Part shown: positions 55,603-64,000 of the stretch, in pieces | Layout: every line of letters begins with the position of its first letter | Position numbering within the stretch: the first letter of the stretch is position 1 | DNA from: an uncultured Flavobacteriaceae bacterium | GTDB taxonomy: Bacteria > Bacteroidota > Bacteroidia > Flavobacteriales > Flavobacteriaceae | NCBI GenBank assembly: GCA_905182835.1 | Contig: CAJJDI010000009.1 | Span: forward strand, 1 to 64,000 | Length of the DNA: 64,000 nucleotides | Direction: 5' to 3' | Position numbers and translations under genes: made by a program | Notes under the pieces: model-generated | Told to the model about the DNA's origin: nothing | The model's database searches: none | What the model saw: the letters and a program-made list of their open reading frames with translations, nothing else

Positions 55603-55636
55603 AAAAAAAGTCCAAATATATTGTTTGGACTTTTTT
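55603..55636. terminator. Bidirectional hairpin terminator
   Basis: Perfect stem AAAAAAGTCCAAA / TTTGGACTTTTTT with seven-base loop (55617-55623), between the convergent penicillin acylase and NTF2-like genes; A- and T-runs suit both directions. Confidence 0.9.
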
Positions 55637-55656
55637 ATTTAATTAATTTTTTATGA

Positions 55657-56151
55657 CTAGTCTTCTAATGAAGCTAAAGAGCCAGTCCAGTCACAATACC
55701 ATTGCACATAGTTGACTTTTCCCTCTTCGTTAAAATCAAATGATTCATAAATAGATACAACCACAGACTTTGCTTCTGTTGAATCCGTAGCGCTAAGAGT
55801 TACTTCCTGGTCATAGTACAATCTAACAGATCCATCAGTCACACCCGTGTCTGCATTAACTCCTGTTAAATGATTTAAAGGAGTTACGTACTTAGCATCA
55901 TAATTGGCAAAAAATTCTTTATGTGATAATTTGATGTCTTCTAAACGTAATGAATCTACAGAACCAACAAGGGTTCCTTTGAAAACTACGTCGTCTGAAA
56001 AGTGAGAGTAATCAACGGATTCGTTTGCAAAACCAGCAAAAAGTGCATCAATAGTTTTAGAGTTTTTTTCAAAAGTTTTCATCGCTTCTGCATTTGGATT
56101 ACAAGAATAAAAAGCAAAAGATAAAAAAGTAAAGTAAATAAGGTTTTTCAT
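55657..56151 (-). CDS. NTF2-like lipoprotein
   Basis: 164-aa lipoprotein with signal 'MKNLIYFTFLSFAFYSC' (Cys17 lipobox). The mature part has the size and pattern of NTF2/SnoaL-like cone folds: helices at the start ('KNSKTIDALFAGFANESVD') and a sheet with 'GSVRLYYDQEV', 'VVVSIYESFDFNEEGKVNYV' and 'QWYCDWTGS'. No catalytic residues can be assigned. It is divergent from the DUF5916 gene over 105 bases and could be co-regulated with it. Family assignment is by pattern only. Confidence 0.72.
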   Translation of the reverse strand: MKNLIYFTFLSFAFYSCNPNAEAMKTFEKNSKTIDALFAGFANESVDYSHFSDDVVFKGTLVGSVDSLRLEDIKLSHKEFFANYDAKYVTPLNHLTGVNADTGVTDGSVRLYYDQEVTLSATDSTEAKSVVVSIYESFDFNEEGKVNYVQWYCDWTGSLASLED

Positions 56152-56256
56152 AATAAGTTTTTTAGTAATTATAATTCAATTTAGTTAAATTTTTAACAAA
56201 ATTTTTTAAATATCAGCAAATTAATTGGTGATATTTGCTTATTGTTATAATTATCA

Positions 56257-58689
56257 ATGAAAAACTATTTCCCCTCAAAACTTATACTAATTCTGTTAGT
56301 TAATTTTTCCCTGTATTCTCAAGATAGAAAAACTGCATTAGCTAAAAGAGTGTCATCGCCTCCTGTAATAGATGGGGTTCTTGATGATAGCATATGGAAT
56401 GGAGTAGAAATAAATTCAGATTTCACTATGTACAGGCCATCCAATACTGGACCAGCTAGAGATACACATGCAACACAGGTGAAAATTATCTACGATGATG
56501 AAGCTGTCTATTTTGGTGCTAAAATGCTTGATCCAGATTACAATAATATAGCTAAGGAGGTTAGTCAACGAGACGAGTTTTATATGAACAAAACTGATTT
56601 TATAATGGTAAGTATCAGCCCATACGATGACGGCCTCAATTATATAAGCTTTGTAATCACCAGCGCAGGAACTATATCAGATATGAAAACCGTTGGAGAT
56701 TTTGATGACAATGACGGAGATTACGATGTAGTCTTTGATGCAAAAATTTCATTTGACAAATTTGGTTGGAATGCGGAATTCAAAATTCCATATAGTGCCT
56801 TAAGGTTTCCAAAAAAAGATATTCAAAACTGGGGTGTAAATTTTTTCAGAAGAGTATTTAATTTAAATGAAACATATGCTTGGAACTTTATTGACAGGTC
56901 TGTTGGTACTGCAAGTGAGTATATGGGGGTTTTAGAAGGGATACAAAAAATAGACCCACCTACTAGGTTATTCTTTTATCCATACAGTCAATTTAATTCC
57001 GAGATTTACGAAGGAAATACAGGTACAGGTATATCTGCTGGTATGGACATTAAATATGGTATAAACGAAGCATTTACAATCGACGCAACATTAATCCCAG
57101 ATTTTGGACAAGTTAAATTTGATGAAGTAGAATTAAATTTAAGTCCCTTTGAACAACAATTTGACGAAAAGAGAGCTTTTTTCACAGAAGGAACAGAGCT
57201 ATTTAACAGAGGTGGAATCTTCTATAGTAGACGTATTGGTGGTGATTTAAGTAGCAGCGGTGAGGATTTTATACAAGAAAACGAAAAAGTATCAGCTTCG
57301 GATAACTCAATAGATTTAATCAATGCAATTAAGATTTCTGGAAGAACAGATAATAAGCTGGGAATTGGATTTTTCAATGCGATAACCAAAAAATCAACAG
57401 CTACTTTGCAAGACACGTTAAATCAAAGTACTAGAGAAGTTATACTAGAGCCCTTAACAAACTACAATGTTCTAGTCTTGGATCAACAAATAAAAAATAA
57501 TTCCTCCATTACATTTCTAAATACAAATGTTAAAAGAGCAAAAGAGTATAGAAATGCAAATGTTTCTGCCCTGTTATTAGATTTAAAGACCAAGCAAAAC
57601 AACTACAGATTCGAAGGTTCTATTTTAAGAAGTGAGATATTAGAAAATGGAGCAAAAGATGACGGTTATAAAACTTCATTTAAAATAAATAAGACCAAAG
57701 GTAATTTTAGATGGATGACCGGAGTATGGACGACAGATGACACATATAATCAAGACGATTTGGGAATTTCAAGATGGTATAATAACCAAAGTTTGTTTGC
57801 TAACATATCTTATGAAATCTTTAACCCTATTAATTATTTTAATCAACTAAAAATAAAACTAGGGTTAAGGCATGGAAGAAGGTATAGACCTAGTGTAAAA
57901 AGAAATAACAATTATGAGTTAGAAGTATTTTTTGAGACTAAAAAACTTTATAAACATAGATTTGAAATTGAGTACACTACTTTAAACAAAGATTATTTTG
58001 AACCTAGAGTAGAAGGATTGTTTGTTTTAAAACCAGAATTAGTAGGTCTTAGATACGATTTTGACACAAATAATACTAAAAATTTAGTCTTTAGCACCGA
58101 AATAGATGCCCAAAAAAATATGGATGAGTTTTATGATGAAAAGAACCATAAAATAAGTTCTAGCGTGGGAGTGGATTACAAAGTTTCAGATAGGTTAAAC
58201 TTAAGTACTGGATTAGGAATTTCATTTGAAAAAGATGATTTAGGATATGCAGGAAGTGAAGGCCAAGAGGTGATCGTAGGTCTAAGGGATGTAAAAGTCA
58301 ATCAGGCAATGTTTGAGATGAATTATAATTTAGACTCATATAAAGGGTTTGCACTTGAAATCAGAAATTACTGGAGTACTGTAGACTATAAAAGTTATTA
58401 TTCATTACAAGAAAATGGCATGGGAGCACTTGTAAATGATTATCCACTTGAAGACAATCCAAACACTAATTTTAACATATGGAATCTAGATTTATCCTAT
58501 AATTGGAGATTCGCACCTGGAAGTGCAGCGACTTTTCAATACAGAAATCAAATATTTAATAATGATGATAATTCCATTATATCCTATGCCGAAAGCTTAG
58601 ATAATTTATTTAGAAATAATATAGGTCATCAATTGTCGATTAGAATAAATTATTTCATAGATTACAATAGGTTAAAAAGAAAAAATTAA
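56257..58689 (+). CDS. DUF5916 outer-membrane protein with CBM9-like N-terminus
   Basis: 810-aa exported protein: signal peptide (~1-21), an N-terminal carbohydrate-binding family 9-like domain (~27-220, starting 'PPVIDGVLDDSIWNGVEINS'), then a long DUF5916 beta-barrel-like region ('FDEKRAFFTEGTELFNRGGI' is its typical start) ending with an aromatic strand. These proteins are common in Bacteroidota; a role in outer-membrane transport or hydrolysis has been suggested but is not established. A 63-aa cysteine-rich gene follows after 19 bases. Confidence 0.88.
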   Translation: MKNYFPSKLILILLVNFSLYSQDRKTALAKRVSSPPVIDGVLDDSIWNGVEINSDFTMYRPSNTGPARDTHATQVKIIYDDEAVYFGAKMLDPDYNNIAKEVSQRDEFYMNKTDFIMVSISPYDDGLNYISFVITSAGTISDMKTVGDFDDNDGDYDVVFDAKISFDKFGWNAEFKIPYSALRFPKKDIQNWGVNFFRRVFNLNETYAWNFIDRSVGTASEYMGVLEGIQKIDPPTRLFFYPYSQFNSEIYEGNTGTGISAGMDIKYGINEAFTIDATLIPDFGQVKFDEVELNLSPFEQQFDEKRAFFTEGTELFNRGGIFYSRRIGGDLSSSGEDFIQENEKVSASDNSIDLINAIKISGRTDNKLGIGFFNAITKKSTATLQDTLNQSTREVILEPLTNYNVLVLDQQIKNNSSITFLNTNVKRAKEYRNANVSALLLDLKTKQNNYRFEGSILRSEILENGAKDDGYKTSFKINKTKGNFRWMTGVWTTDDTYNQDDLGISRWYNNQSLFANISYEIFNPINYFNQLKIKLGLRHGRRYRPSVKRNNNYELEVFFETKKLYKHRFEIEYTTLNKDYFEPRVEGLFVLKPELVGLRYDFDTNNTKNLVFSTEIDAQKNMDEFYDEKNHKISSSVGVDYKVSDRLNLSTGLGISFEKDDLGYAGSEGQEVIVGLRDVKVNQAMFEMNYNLDSYKGFALEIRNYWSTVDYKSYYSLQENGMGALVNDYPLEDNPNTNFNIWNLDLSYNWRFAPGSAATFQYRNQIFNNDDNSIISYAESLDNLFRNNIGHQLSIRINYFIDYNRLKRKN

Positions 58690-58708
58690 ACTATTAAATA
58701 ATAAAATT

Positions 58709-58900
58709 ATGGAAACTTATAAATGTGAAAGTTGTGGAATGGCGGTTAACGCTAGTTGTGCTAAATGCAATGAGCCATTAATAAATGGTCACATCTCCTT
58801 AGATAACGGAGATAAAGTACAGGTTTCAAGCTGTCCTAAGTGCGAAGGAAAAATAAAATCACCACAATGTTGTGGAAGTGATATGAATTGTAGCCTATAA
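58709..58900 (+). CDS. Small nine-cysteine metal-binding-like protein
   Basis: 63-aa protein with Cys at 6, 9, 17, 20, 42, 45, 54, 55 and 61. Three CxxC pairs ('CESC', 'CAKC', 'CPKC') suggest a zinc ribbon or rubredoxin-like metal site. It has no signal peptide. The ATG lies 19 bases after the DUF5916 stop and a good terminator follows, so the two genes may share a transcript. The sequence does not match a named family that I know. The cysteine density and clean ending make it a real gene. Confidence 0.8.
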   Translation: METYKCESCGMAVNASCAKCNEPLINGHISLDNGDKVQVSSCPKCEGKIKSPQCCGSDMNCSL

Positions 58901-58909
58901 AACTTAATT

Positions 58910-58942
58910 ATAACGCACAATTTTAACTGTGCGTTATTTTTT
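58910..58942 (+). terminator. Hairpin terminator after the cysteine-rich gene
   Basis: Perfect 10-bp stem ATAACGCACA (58910-58919) / TGTGCGTTAT (58928-58937), eight-base loop, followed by a T-run. Confidence 0.9.
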
Positions 58943-59051
58943 ACGCTATTAAATCACTTTACTTTTATTAATGTTTGTCTAAATTTTATTTATATATTAC
59001 ATCTAATACTAATTTTTATAAATATTTAAATCAAATTAATTAGTGTATTAA

Positions 59052-60374
59052 ATGAATATAAAATTACAAATATCTAGCTATCAAGACAAAAAAATGATGT
59101 CTAATGTTTATTTTGATTTAATGGACACTAATTATAGGAAAAAAATAAAATCTGATCTATACGTAAACAGATTAAACTTTACGTTAAACAAAGTAGGACA
59201 AGGGGATTCAAATTATATTTCTAAAAACATACTACTAGAAAAGCTTAAAAAACAAAGACTACTTACAATAGATAATTTCAAAATAGGCGTATGGAAATTA
59301 TCAGATTGCGAAAATTACTTAAGAAAAGGAGTTGAAATAAAGTCAGTAAAAGAGTTTATAAAGGAAAACTTTAAGCATATTTCAATATTTACTAAAAACG
59401 ATTATTTAAATACGGTTGGAGTTTATAAAAAACATCTTAAAATCGAAAGAACTATATATCTAAGAGATTTAAATACCGAAAACTTACTACTATTTAAAAC
59501 CAATACCCTTTTTAACGGGTTAAAAATATCTTCAATAAACTCGTATTTAAAAAAACTAAAAGTCATTGTTAATAAAGCACATGCAAAAAATTTAATTATA
59601 AATAAAAACATATTCTCAAAAAATTTAATTGAAAAGGAAGAGGATAGAAAAGTAAAGAGGGACAGGGAAAAATTTGTAAATATAGAACAGGGAATATCTA
59701 ATGCAGAAAGTATTTATGACTTACAGGCTATAACATTATTTGTTATAATGATAATTTTTAAAGGAATGAAACCTATCGAAATGGTTAAATACAAAGAGCT
59801 TGATCACGCTATAATGATAAATAACAAGGATAAATATATCTATTATATCTCTAGGGGGATTAAACGTTTTGTTCGATTTGAAGAAAATATATTTAAGCTA
59901 ATAAACATTCTTAAAACATCATTGTATTACACACATTTTGAAAAGAATCCTGAGGTGTTAGCGCCTTACAATAACCCATATGAGGTTTTTAATCTTGATG
60001 TAAGTAAAGAAATTAAAAAACATAAAAACTTATGGAATATTTATCAAAAGAAAATTAAAAAATTGCTTGGATGCAATTACAAAATGGCAAATACATTGTA
60101 TGTTAATTATATAGATGATTTGGAGATTTCACAAAATGTTAGAAATATCCTAGTAGGAAAAAATGATGGACAAGAAGTCGTCTTTGATATAGAAAATCCA
60201 TTAAGAAATCAAATTAATGAAGTAGAAAATAGATTGATTGAAGATTTCAAAATAGGGAATTTAATTGCATTGGTTGAAAACAGAATGAACTTATTAGATG
60301 TTTTAGAAAGCGAAAGTAAAAATACAAATTGGCAAAGACCAATAGATTTTATTAAAACGATTTCCAGTATTTAA
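59052..60374 (+). CDS. Tyrosine-recombinase-like protein lacking catalytic residues
   Basis: 440-aa protein with the layout of Bacteroidota phage-type integrases: an N-terminal arm-like region (~1-105), a SAM-like core-binding helix bundle (~110-185; 'LKISSINSYLKKLKVIVNKA') and a catalytic-domain-like part (~210-385; 'LQAITLFVIMIIFKGMKPIE'). In active enzymes the segment corresponding to 'FKGM' has Arg; here it is Lys237. The HxxR box is replaced by 'YKMANTLYV' (343-351), LGH by 'LVGKN' (367-371) and the Tyr nucleophile region by 'EVVFDIE' (Phe378). It is therefore likely inactive as a recombinase. No att repeats or cargo are seen. Base composition resembles its neighbours. DNA binding is a plausible role. 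Confidence 0.62.
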   Translation: MNIKLQISSYQDKKMMSNVYFDLMDTNYRKKIKSDLYVNRLNFTLNKVGQGDSNYISKNILLEKLKKQRLLTIDNFKIGVWKLSDCENYLRKGVEIKSVKEFIKENFKHISIFTKNDYLNTVGVYKKHLKIERTIYLRDLNTENLLLFKTNTLFNGLKISSINSYLKKLKVIVNKAHAKNLIINKNIFSKNLIEKEEDRKVKRDREKFVNIEQGISNAESIYDLQAITLFVIMIIFKGMKPIEMVKYKELDHAIMINNKDKYIYYISRGIKRFVRFEENIFKLINILKTSLYYTHFEKNPEVLAPYNNPYEVFNLDVSKEIKKHKNLWNIYQKKIKKLLGCNYKMANTLYVNYIDDLEISQNVRNILVGKNDGQEVVFDIENPLRNQINEVENRLIEDFKIGNLIALVENRMNLLDVLESESKNTNWQRPIDFIKTISSI

Positions 60375-62944
60375 TATGTGTCGTACAGACTAAGGAGTTT
60401 TATTTTACTCTTTAATTCACTGATGCTACTGTTCAGGTCTTTTTTTATTGATATTTTATACTCTTTTCCAGGCATCATATCAAAATAATTATCAGAAAAA
60501 TTATGCTTTGAACCAATGTCTACAAAAACATTCTTCACTAGATTTTCAGATTTTAAACTTATTTCAAATTTATCAACTAATTCTCTAATTTGATATTCTA
60601 TACGTGGCTTACTTAATTTTAAATCCTTGAATTCTGACAAATAATATATATTACTAGATATTTCTTTTTCCTTATCTGATAAAGTAGCTATTACTAAGCT
60701 ATTATTAGAATCAAAATTACTTTTTATCCAGTCGATAGACAGGCTGTCTATTTTAAATGTTGAATCTGCCTGTAGCAGATGATTTTTATTCCTTTGATGT
60801 AGTATTTCCCCATTAAAACTTAGAACTTTAAGATTTATATCAACTTTTTTAGACTCTAATAAATCTGAAATTAAATGCACCTCAATTTCCTTGTCTGACT
60901 TGAAAAAACTAATCAAAACTGGCTGAAATGCTTTTTTTGTAGAATAATGAAGAGCTTTCCATTTTCCGTAATAATCAATACTCGACCAAGATGCTACTGG
61001 CCAACAATCATTTAATTGCCAGTATAGACTCCCCATGGAATAACCTTTATTTCTTCTGTGAGATTCCATCCCCATTGAAACACCATAGGCTTGCAAGATT
61101 TGACTAACATATAAATATCCTGCAAAACTATTTGGTTTATTATAATACCTAAACATATAGTCTTCAATTGTACTATTTCCAATGCTTGATCTTTGATGAG
61201 ATTTCATTACTTCGGAATATATACTATAATCGTTTTCATTTGTATATTTATCCACACTTGAAAACTCTGGGAAAGACTGAAATCCAAATTCGGACATGAA
61301 TCTAGGGACCTTTTGGTTATAAGATTCAAAATCTTCTTTCCCCCACCAAACTCCCCAATAATGTGCATCTCCACTAGTGTACGATTCTGTTCCCCCAGAA
61401 AGAGAGCTTCCAGGTGAGGAAGGCCAATAATTCGTACTACTATCTAATTTTTTAACAACTTTAGGCAAGATTTTATGAAACACATCGTCATAAGCTTTGC
61501 TGATTTCACTCGCTACTTCAATAGATTGATTTTTAATTACATCTTTTTCCCAACCCCAATTTTTCCAAGCAGATCTAACTTCGTTATTTCCACACCATAA
61601 TGCAATTGATGGGTGCCCTCTAAGTCTTTTTATGTTATACTCTGCTTCTTGTTCAACAGACTTTAAAAAATCTTCATCCCCTGGATACATAGCGCACGCA
61701 AACATAAAGTCTTGCCAAACCAGTAGCCCTTTTTCATCGCAAATATTATAAAATATTTCTTTCTCATAAATACCTCCGCCCCAAACTCTTATCATATTCA
61801 TATTAGCATCCACTGCAGCCTCCAATAATTCTTCATACTTATCATCAGTAACTCTATTTAAAAAAATATCTTGTGGGATGTAATTTACCCCTTTCATAAA
61901 TACAGGTTTGTTATTTACTTCAAAGTAAAAATTATTACCAATACTATCTTTAGACGTAACTAAGTCTATTTCTCTAAGTCCAATCTTCTTGGAAGTTGTT
62001 GTGAAGTTGTTATTTGATTTTAGCTTAACTTTAATATCATACATTGTTTGATTGCCCATACCGTTGGGCCACCATAGTTCATGGTTTTTTATTATAAACG
62101 GTATTTTTATCTTGTTTATACCTTTATTTACATAAATAAGATCTGTAGATATTTTTTGATTATTTACATATATTTCTGAAATCATTTCATCTATTTCTAA
62201 AGAAGATTCTAATTCAATTTCAGCAACTAAATTTGCGTTTTCACTCAGACTCAGTTGTCTAACATACAAATCTTGAATATTAAAATAATTCCATGTTTTT
62301 AAATTAATTGGCTTCCAAATACCACTGGTAACTAATCTCGGACCCCAATCCCAGCCATAATGATAAGGGGCTTTTCTGGTAAAAACACTAACCCTCTTGT
62401 TCTCTTCTACCTTTCCTATTTCTGCTAAATCATTGGCATTAAAAGAAGAAATATCATAACCAAGACTGTCATGAAGTATAACTCCTTGGCTAATAGGAGA
62501 GAATAACTTAACATAAAGATTATTCTTGCCAACTTTAGAATATTTTTTAATATCTACAGTTTTCCCAACAAACATATTGTCTGTAGTTGCAATTAATGAA
62601 TCATTTAAATAAATTGACGAATAAGTATCAATACCTTGCAATTCTAATCCGATAAAATGACTATTGACATCCTTTTTTGATAGATCAAATTCGGTCTTGT
62701 ACTCCCAATCAGTCTTGTCTATCCATTGAAGTTCATGCTCATTAAGTCTATAAAATGGATCTTCGATTAGTTCATTACTTAGTAAGTCAGTATGAACATT
62801 GCCTGGAACGGAGGCTTCTAACCAATGAGAATCTATATTGTTTTTAAATTCCCAATTTTCACTTATTTCTACAATATTATCATTTTGATTACTACAATTA
62901 TAAAAAAGAAAAAGAAAGAAAGAAAATTTAAAAAAAAACTTCAT
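60371..62944 (-). CDS. Beta-mannosidase-type GH2 glycoside hydrolase lipoprotein
   Basis: 857-aa surface/periplasmic enzyme with lipobox 'LFYNC' (Cys17). GH2 domains: sugar-binding sandwich (~30-200), immunoglobulin-like domain (~215-330), TIM barrel (~335-680) and a C-terminal part. Catalytic acid/base Glu455 in 'LWCGNNEVRSAW' and nucleophile Glu552 in 'RFMSEFGFQSFP'. The motif 'KAPYHYGWDWGPR' (191-203) and 'VWGGGIYE' are typical of exo-beta-mannosidases, which trim mannose from mannan or N-glycan-like sugars. There is no SusCD pair or other mannan enzyme in the window. It converges on the recombinase-like gene with a 4-base overlap. Confidence 0.9.
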   Translation of the reverse strand: MKFFFKFSFFLFLFYNCSNQNDNIVEISENWEFKNNIDSHWLEASVPGNVHTDLLSNELIEDPFYRLNEHELQWIDKTDWEYKTEFDLSKKDVNSHFIGLELQGIDTYSSIYLNDSLIATTDNMFVGKTVDIKKYSKVGKNNLYVKLFSPISQGVILHDSLGYDISSFNANDLAEIGKVEENKRVSVFTRKAPYHYGWDWGPRLVTSGIWKPINLKTWNYFNIQDLYVRQLSLSENANLVAEIELESSLEIDEMISEIYVNNQKISTDLIYVNKGINKIKIPFIIKNHELWWPNGMGNQTMYDIKVKLKSNNNFTTTSKKIGLREIDLVTSKDSIGNNFYFEVNNKPVFMKGVNYIPQDIFLNRVTDDKYEELLEAAVDANMNMIRVWGGGIYEKEIFYNICDEKGLLVWQDFMFACAMYPGDEDFLKSVEQEAEYNIKRLRGHPSIALWCGNNEVRSAWKNWGWEKDVIKNQSIEVASEISKAYDDVFHKILPKVVKKLDSSTNYWPSSPGSSLSGGTESYTSGDAHYWGVWWGKEDFESYNQKVPRFMSEFGFQSFPEFSSVDKYTNENDYSIYSEVMKSHQRSSIGNSTIEDYMFRYYNKPNSFAGYLYVSQILQAYGVSMGMESHRRNKGYSMGSLYWQLNDCWPVASWSSIDYYGKWKALHYSTKKAFQPVLISFFKSDKEIEVHLISDLLESKKVDINLKVLSFNGEILHQRNKNHLLQADSTFKIDSLSIDWIKSNFDSNNSLVIATLSDKEKEISSNIYYLSEFKDLKLSKPRIEYQIRELVDKFEISLKSENLVKNVFVDIGSKHNFSDNYFDMMPGKEYKISIKKDLNSSISELKSKIKLLSLYDTY

Positions 62945-62988
62945 ATTAATTGTTTATAAGCTAGTAACCAAATTAGATTTATCGTTAG

Positions 62989-63474
62989 CTATTTGCTTTG
63001 TATTTCAATAACCTCTCTTGAAATATCATCTGATTGTAAAAAACTCAACTTCAACTTTTCTTCTTCATATTTCATATACACGCTTTCCATCCATAGAATA
63101 TTTTCCTCTTTCTTGACACCGTTTTCAATGAAAACAAACTTGCCTTTATTTAAATAACTTATATGTGCTGTATTGTTGTCAATACTTACTTTAAAATCAT
63201 ATAAACTCCAATCGGTTGAAACATAGCCTTTTTTAAAATGTGTTTTTATAACATTTAAGAATGAACCTAGATCATACTTTTCTCCCATCTCATAAATAAC
63301 AAAATCTTTGGTTACATGGTCGTATACTAACTTATTACCAAGGTTGTCTATATCAATTGCATTAAAAAATTCTTTTAGAACTGAAATTGCTTGATCTTCC
63401 GTTATATTATTATTAATATTTGAGCTACAGCTCATTAAGCACAAGAGTGAGAAAGAAATTATTAATTTATTCAT
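62989..63474 (-). CDS. NTF2/SnoaL-like lipoprotein
   Basis: 161-aa lipoprotein with signal and lipobox 'LLCLMSC' (Cys16). The mature sequence ('EDQAISVLKEFFNAIDIDNL', then alternating strands 'DWSLYDFKVSIDNNTAHISY', ending 'WMESVYMKYEEEKLKLSFL') fits the NTF2-like/DUF4440 pattern. It precedes the beta-mannosidase by 44 bases on the same strand, so they may share a transcript. No active site can be assigned. It is divergent from the DUF3078 gene over 66 bases. Confidence 0.72.
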   Translation of the reverse strand: MNKLIISFSLLCLMSCSSNINNNITEDQAISVLKEFFNAIDIDNLGNKLVYDHVTKDFVIYEMGEKYDLGSFLNVIKTHFKKGYVSTDWSLYDFKVSIDNNTAHISYLNKGKFVFIENGVKKEENILWMESVYMKYEEEKLKLSFLQSDDISREVIEIQSK

Positions 63475-63540
63475 GGTTTAAAATTTTAATATTATTAAAT
63501 TTACAAAATGTATTAGACCTGTAATATTAAAAAAAAAGAA

Positions 63541-64000
63541 ATGAATAAAATATTATTATTATTAAATATATTAATAACAATTAATTCATTTTCGCAGACA
63601 GTACTTATAGATTCCCTTAAACAAGAAGGATGGAACAAGTCAGGTAAGGTTACTTTTTTAGTAAATCAAACCGCATTTAGCAATTGGACATCTGGAGGAG
63701 AAAACAGTATTGCAGGGGCACTAGCTCTTGATTATAATTTAAACTATAACAGAAATGGTTGGTCATGGGATACTAAAATGATAGGAGCCTTTGGAATTAA
63801 TAAAAATAGTGATAGTAAATTTGCAAAAAAAACAGATGACAGAATAGAGATTAATTCATTGGTTGGGAAAAATTTCACTAAAGAATTAAGTTACTCGAGT
63901 TTTGTGAATTTTAAAACTCAATTTTCTAAAGGGCATAAATATTCAACAAGTAGTAGTGGGTTAGAGGATAGGGTTGAAACAACTAGATTCTTTTCTCCAG
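63541..64000 (+). CDS. DUF3078 outer-membrane protein, N-terminal part (runs off the window)
   Basis: 153 codons are visible, starting at the ATG at 63541, with no stop before the window ends. A signal peptide ('MNKILLLLNILITINSFSQ') is followed by the DUF3078 pattern 'FLVNQTAFSNWTSGGENSIA' and regular barrel strands ('NLNYNRNGWSWDTKMIGAFG'). DUF3078 proteins are Bacteroidota outer-membrane proteins of unknown function. The frame is clean over its whole visible length. Confidence 0.85.
   Translation, partial: MNKILLLLNILITINSFSQTVLIDSLKQEGWNKSGKVTFLVNQTAFSNWTSGGENSIAGALALDYNLNYNRNGWSWDTKMIGAFGINKNSDSKFAKKTDDRIEINSLVGKNFTKELSYSSFVNFKTQFSKGHKYSTSSSGLEDRVETTRFFSP

Noticed and set aside
58901..60380. 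Active integrative element around the recombinase-like gene
   Set aside because: No tRNA, direct repeats, excisionase or cargo genes are visible and the catalytic residues are missing.

Overview
The window is a single AT-rich stretch (about 30% GC by eye) from the chromosome of a member of the Bacteroidota, most likely a marine Flavobacteriia species. Evidence: -7 promoter boxes of the TAnnTTTG type, absence of clear Shine-Dalgarno sequences, several TonB-dependent receptors, a type IX secretion protein (PorZ), a DUF3078 and a DUF5916 outer-membrane protein, the acpP-fabF-rnc-IPExxxVDY-pyk gene order, an F1 ATP synthase operon with only atpD-atpC, and a complete Bat (aerotolerance) operon. 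No rRNA, tRNA, CRISPR array or active mobile element was seen, and no gene-free gap exceeds 300 bases.

Layout. 1-4.0 kb: end of a TonB-dependent receptor and two tandem GDSL-like lipoproteins, each followed by a hairpin terminator. 4.1-5.9 kb: atpD-atpC. 5.9-7.6 kb: umuC-umuD on the minus strand, with umuC first. 7.7-16.9 kb: a BtuB-sized receptor on plus, then a minus-strand run gdhA / porZ-recO-TonB receptor-recX. 17.2-18.4 kb: ArsC/Spx-like protein and EamA permease. 18.5-21.5 kb: yicC-gmk-nadD-gpsA. 21.5-24.0 kb: pheS, an unknown gene, cvpA and a beta-carbonic anhydrase. 24.0-32.9 kb: the Bat operon on minus (moxR, DUF58, a large unnamed membrane protein, batA, batB, batC, batD, batE), with the carbonic anhydrase coupled to its end. 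33.0-35.4 kb: a short-chain dehydrogenase and an ALDH7-type aldehyde dehydrogenase. 35.4-40.1 kb (minus): acpP-fabF-rnc-IPExxxVDY-pyk-CYTH. 40.3-44.3 kb (plus): purN, RNase HI with viroplasmin domain, PfkB kinase, long PurF-like protein. 44.5-45.1 kb: Mn-type sodA. 45.2-55.6 kb: addA, two paralogous outer-membrane proteins (one truncated), addB, penicillin acylase. 55.7-64 kb: small lipoproteins, DUF5916 barrel, a 63-aa nine-cysteine protein, a degenerate tyrosine-recombinase-like protein, a GH2 beta-mannosidase lipoprotein, and the start of a DUF3078 protein.

Most of this is housekeeping: nucleotide synthesis (gmk, purN, PurF-like), lipid synthesis (acpP, fabF, gpsA), recombination and repair (recO, recX, addAB, umuCD), energy (atpDC, pyk, gdhA) and envelope biogenesis (porZ, OmpA, TonB receptors, Bat complex). 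Many neighbours are coupled by a one-base UAAUG stop/start overlap. The less ordinary items are the recombinase-like protein without recognisable catalytic residues (59.1 kb), the GDSL paralogue whose Ser and Asn are replaced (0.85 kb), the PurF-like enzyme with an altered glutaminase site (42.4 kb), the truncated OmpA paralogue inside the addAB locus, and AT-rich inverted repeats lying over -7 promoter boxes.
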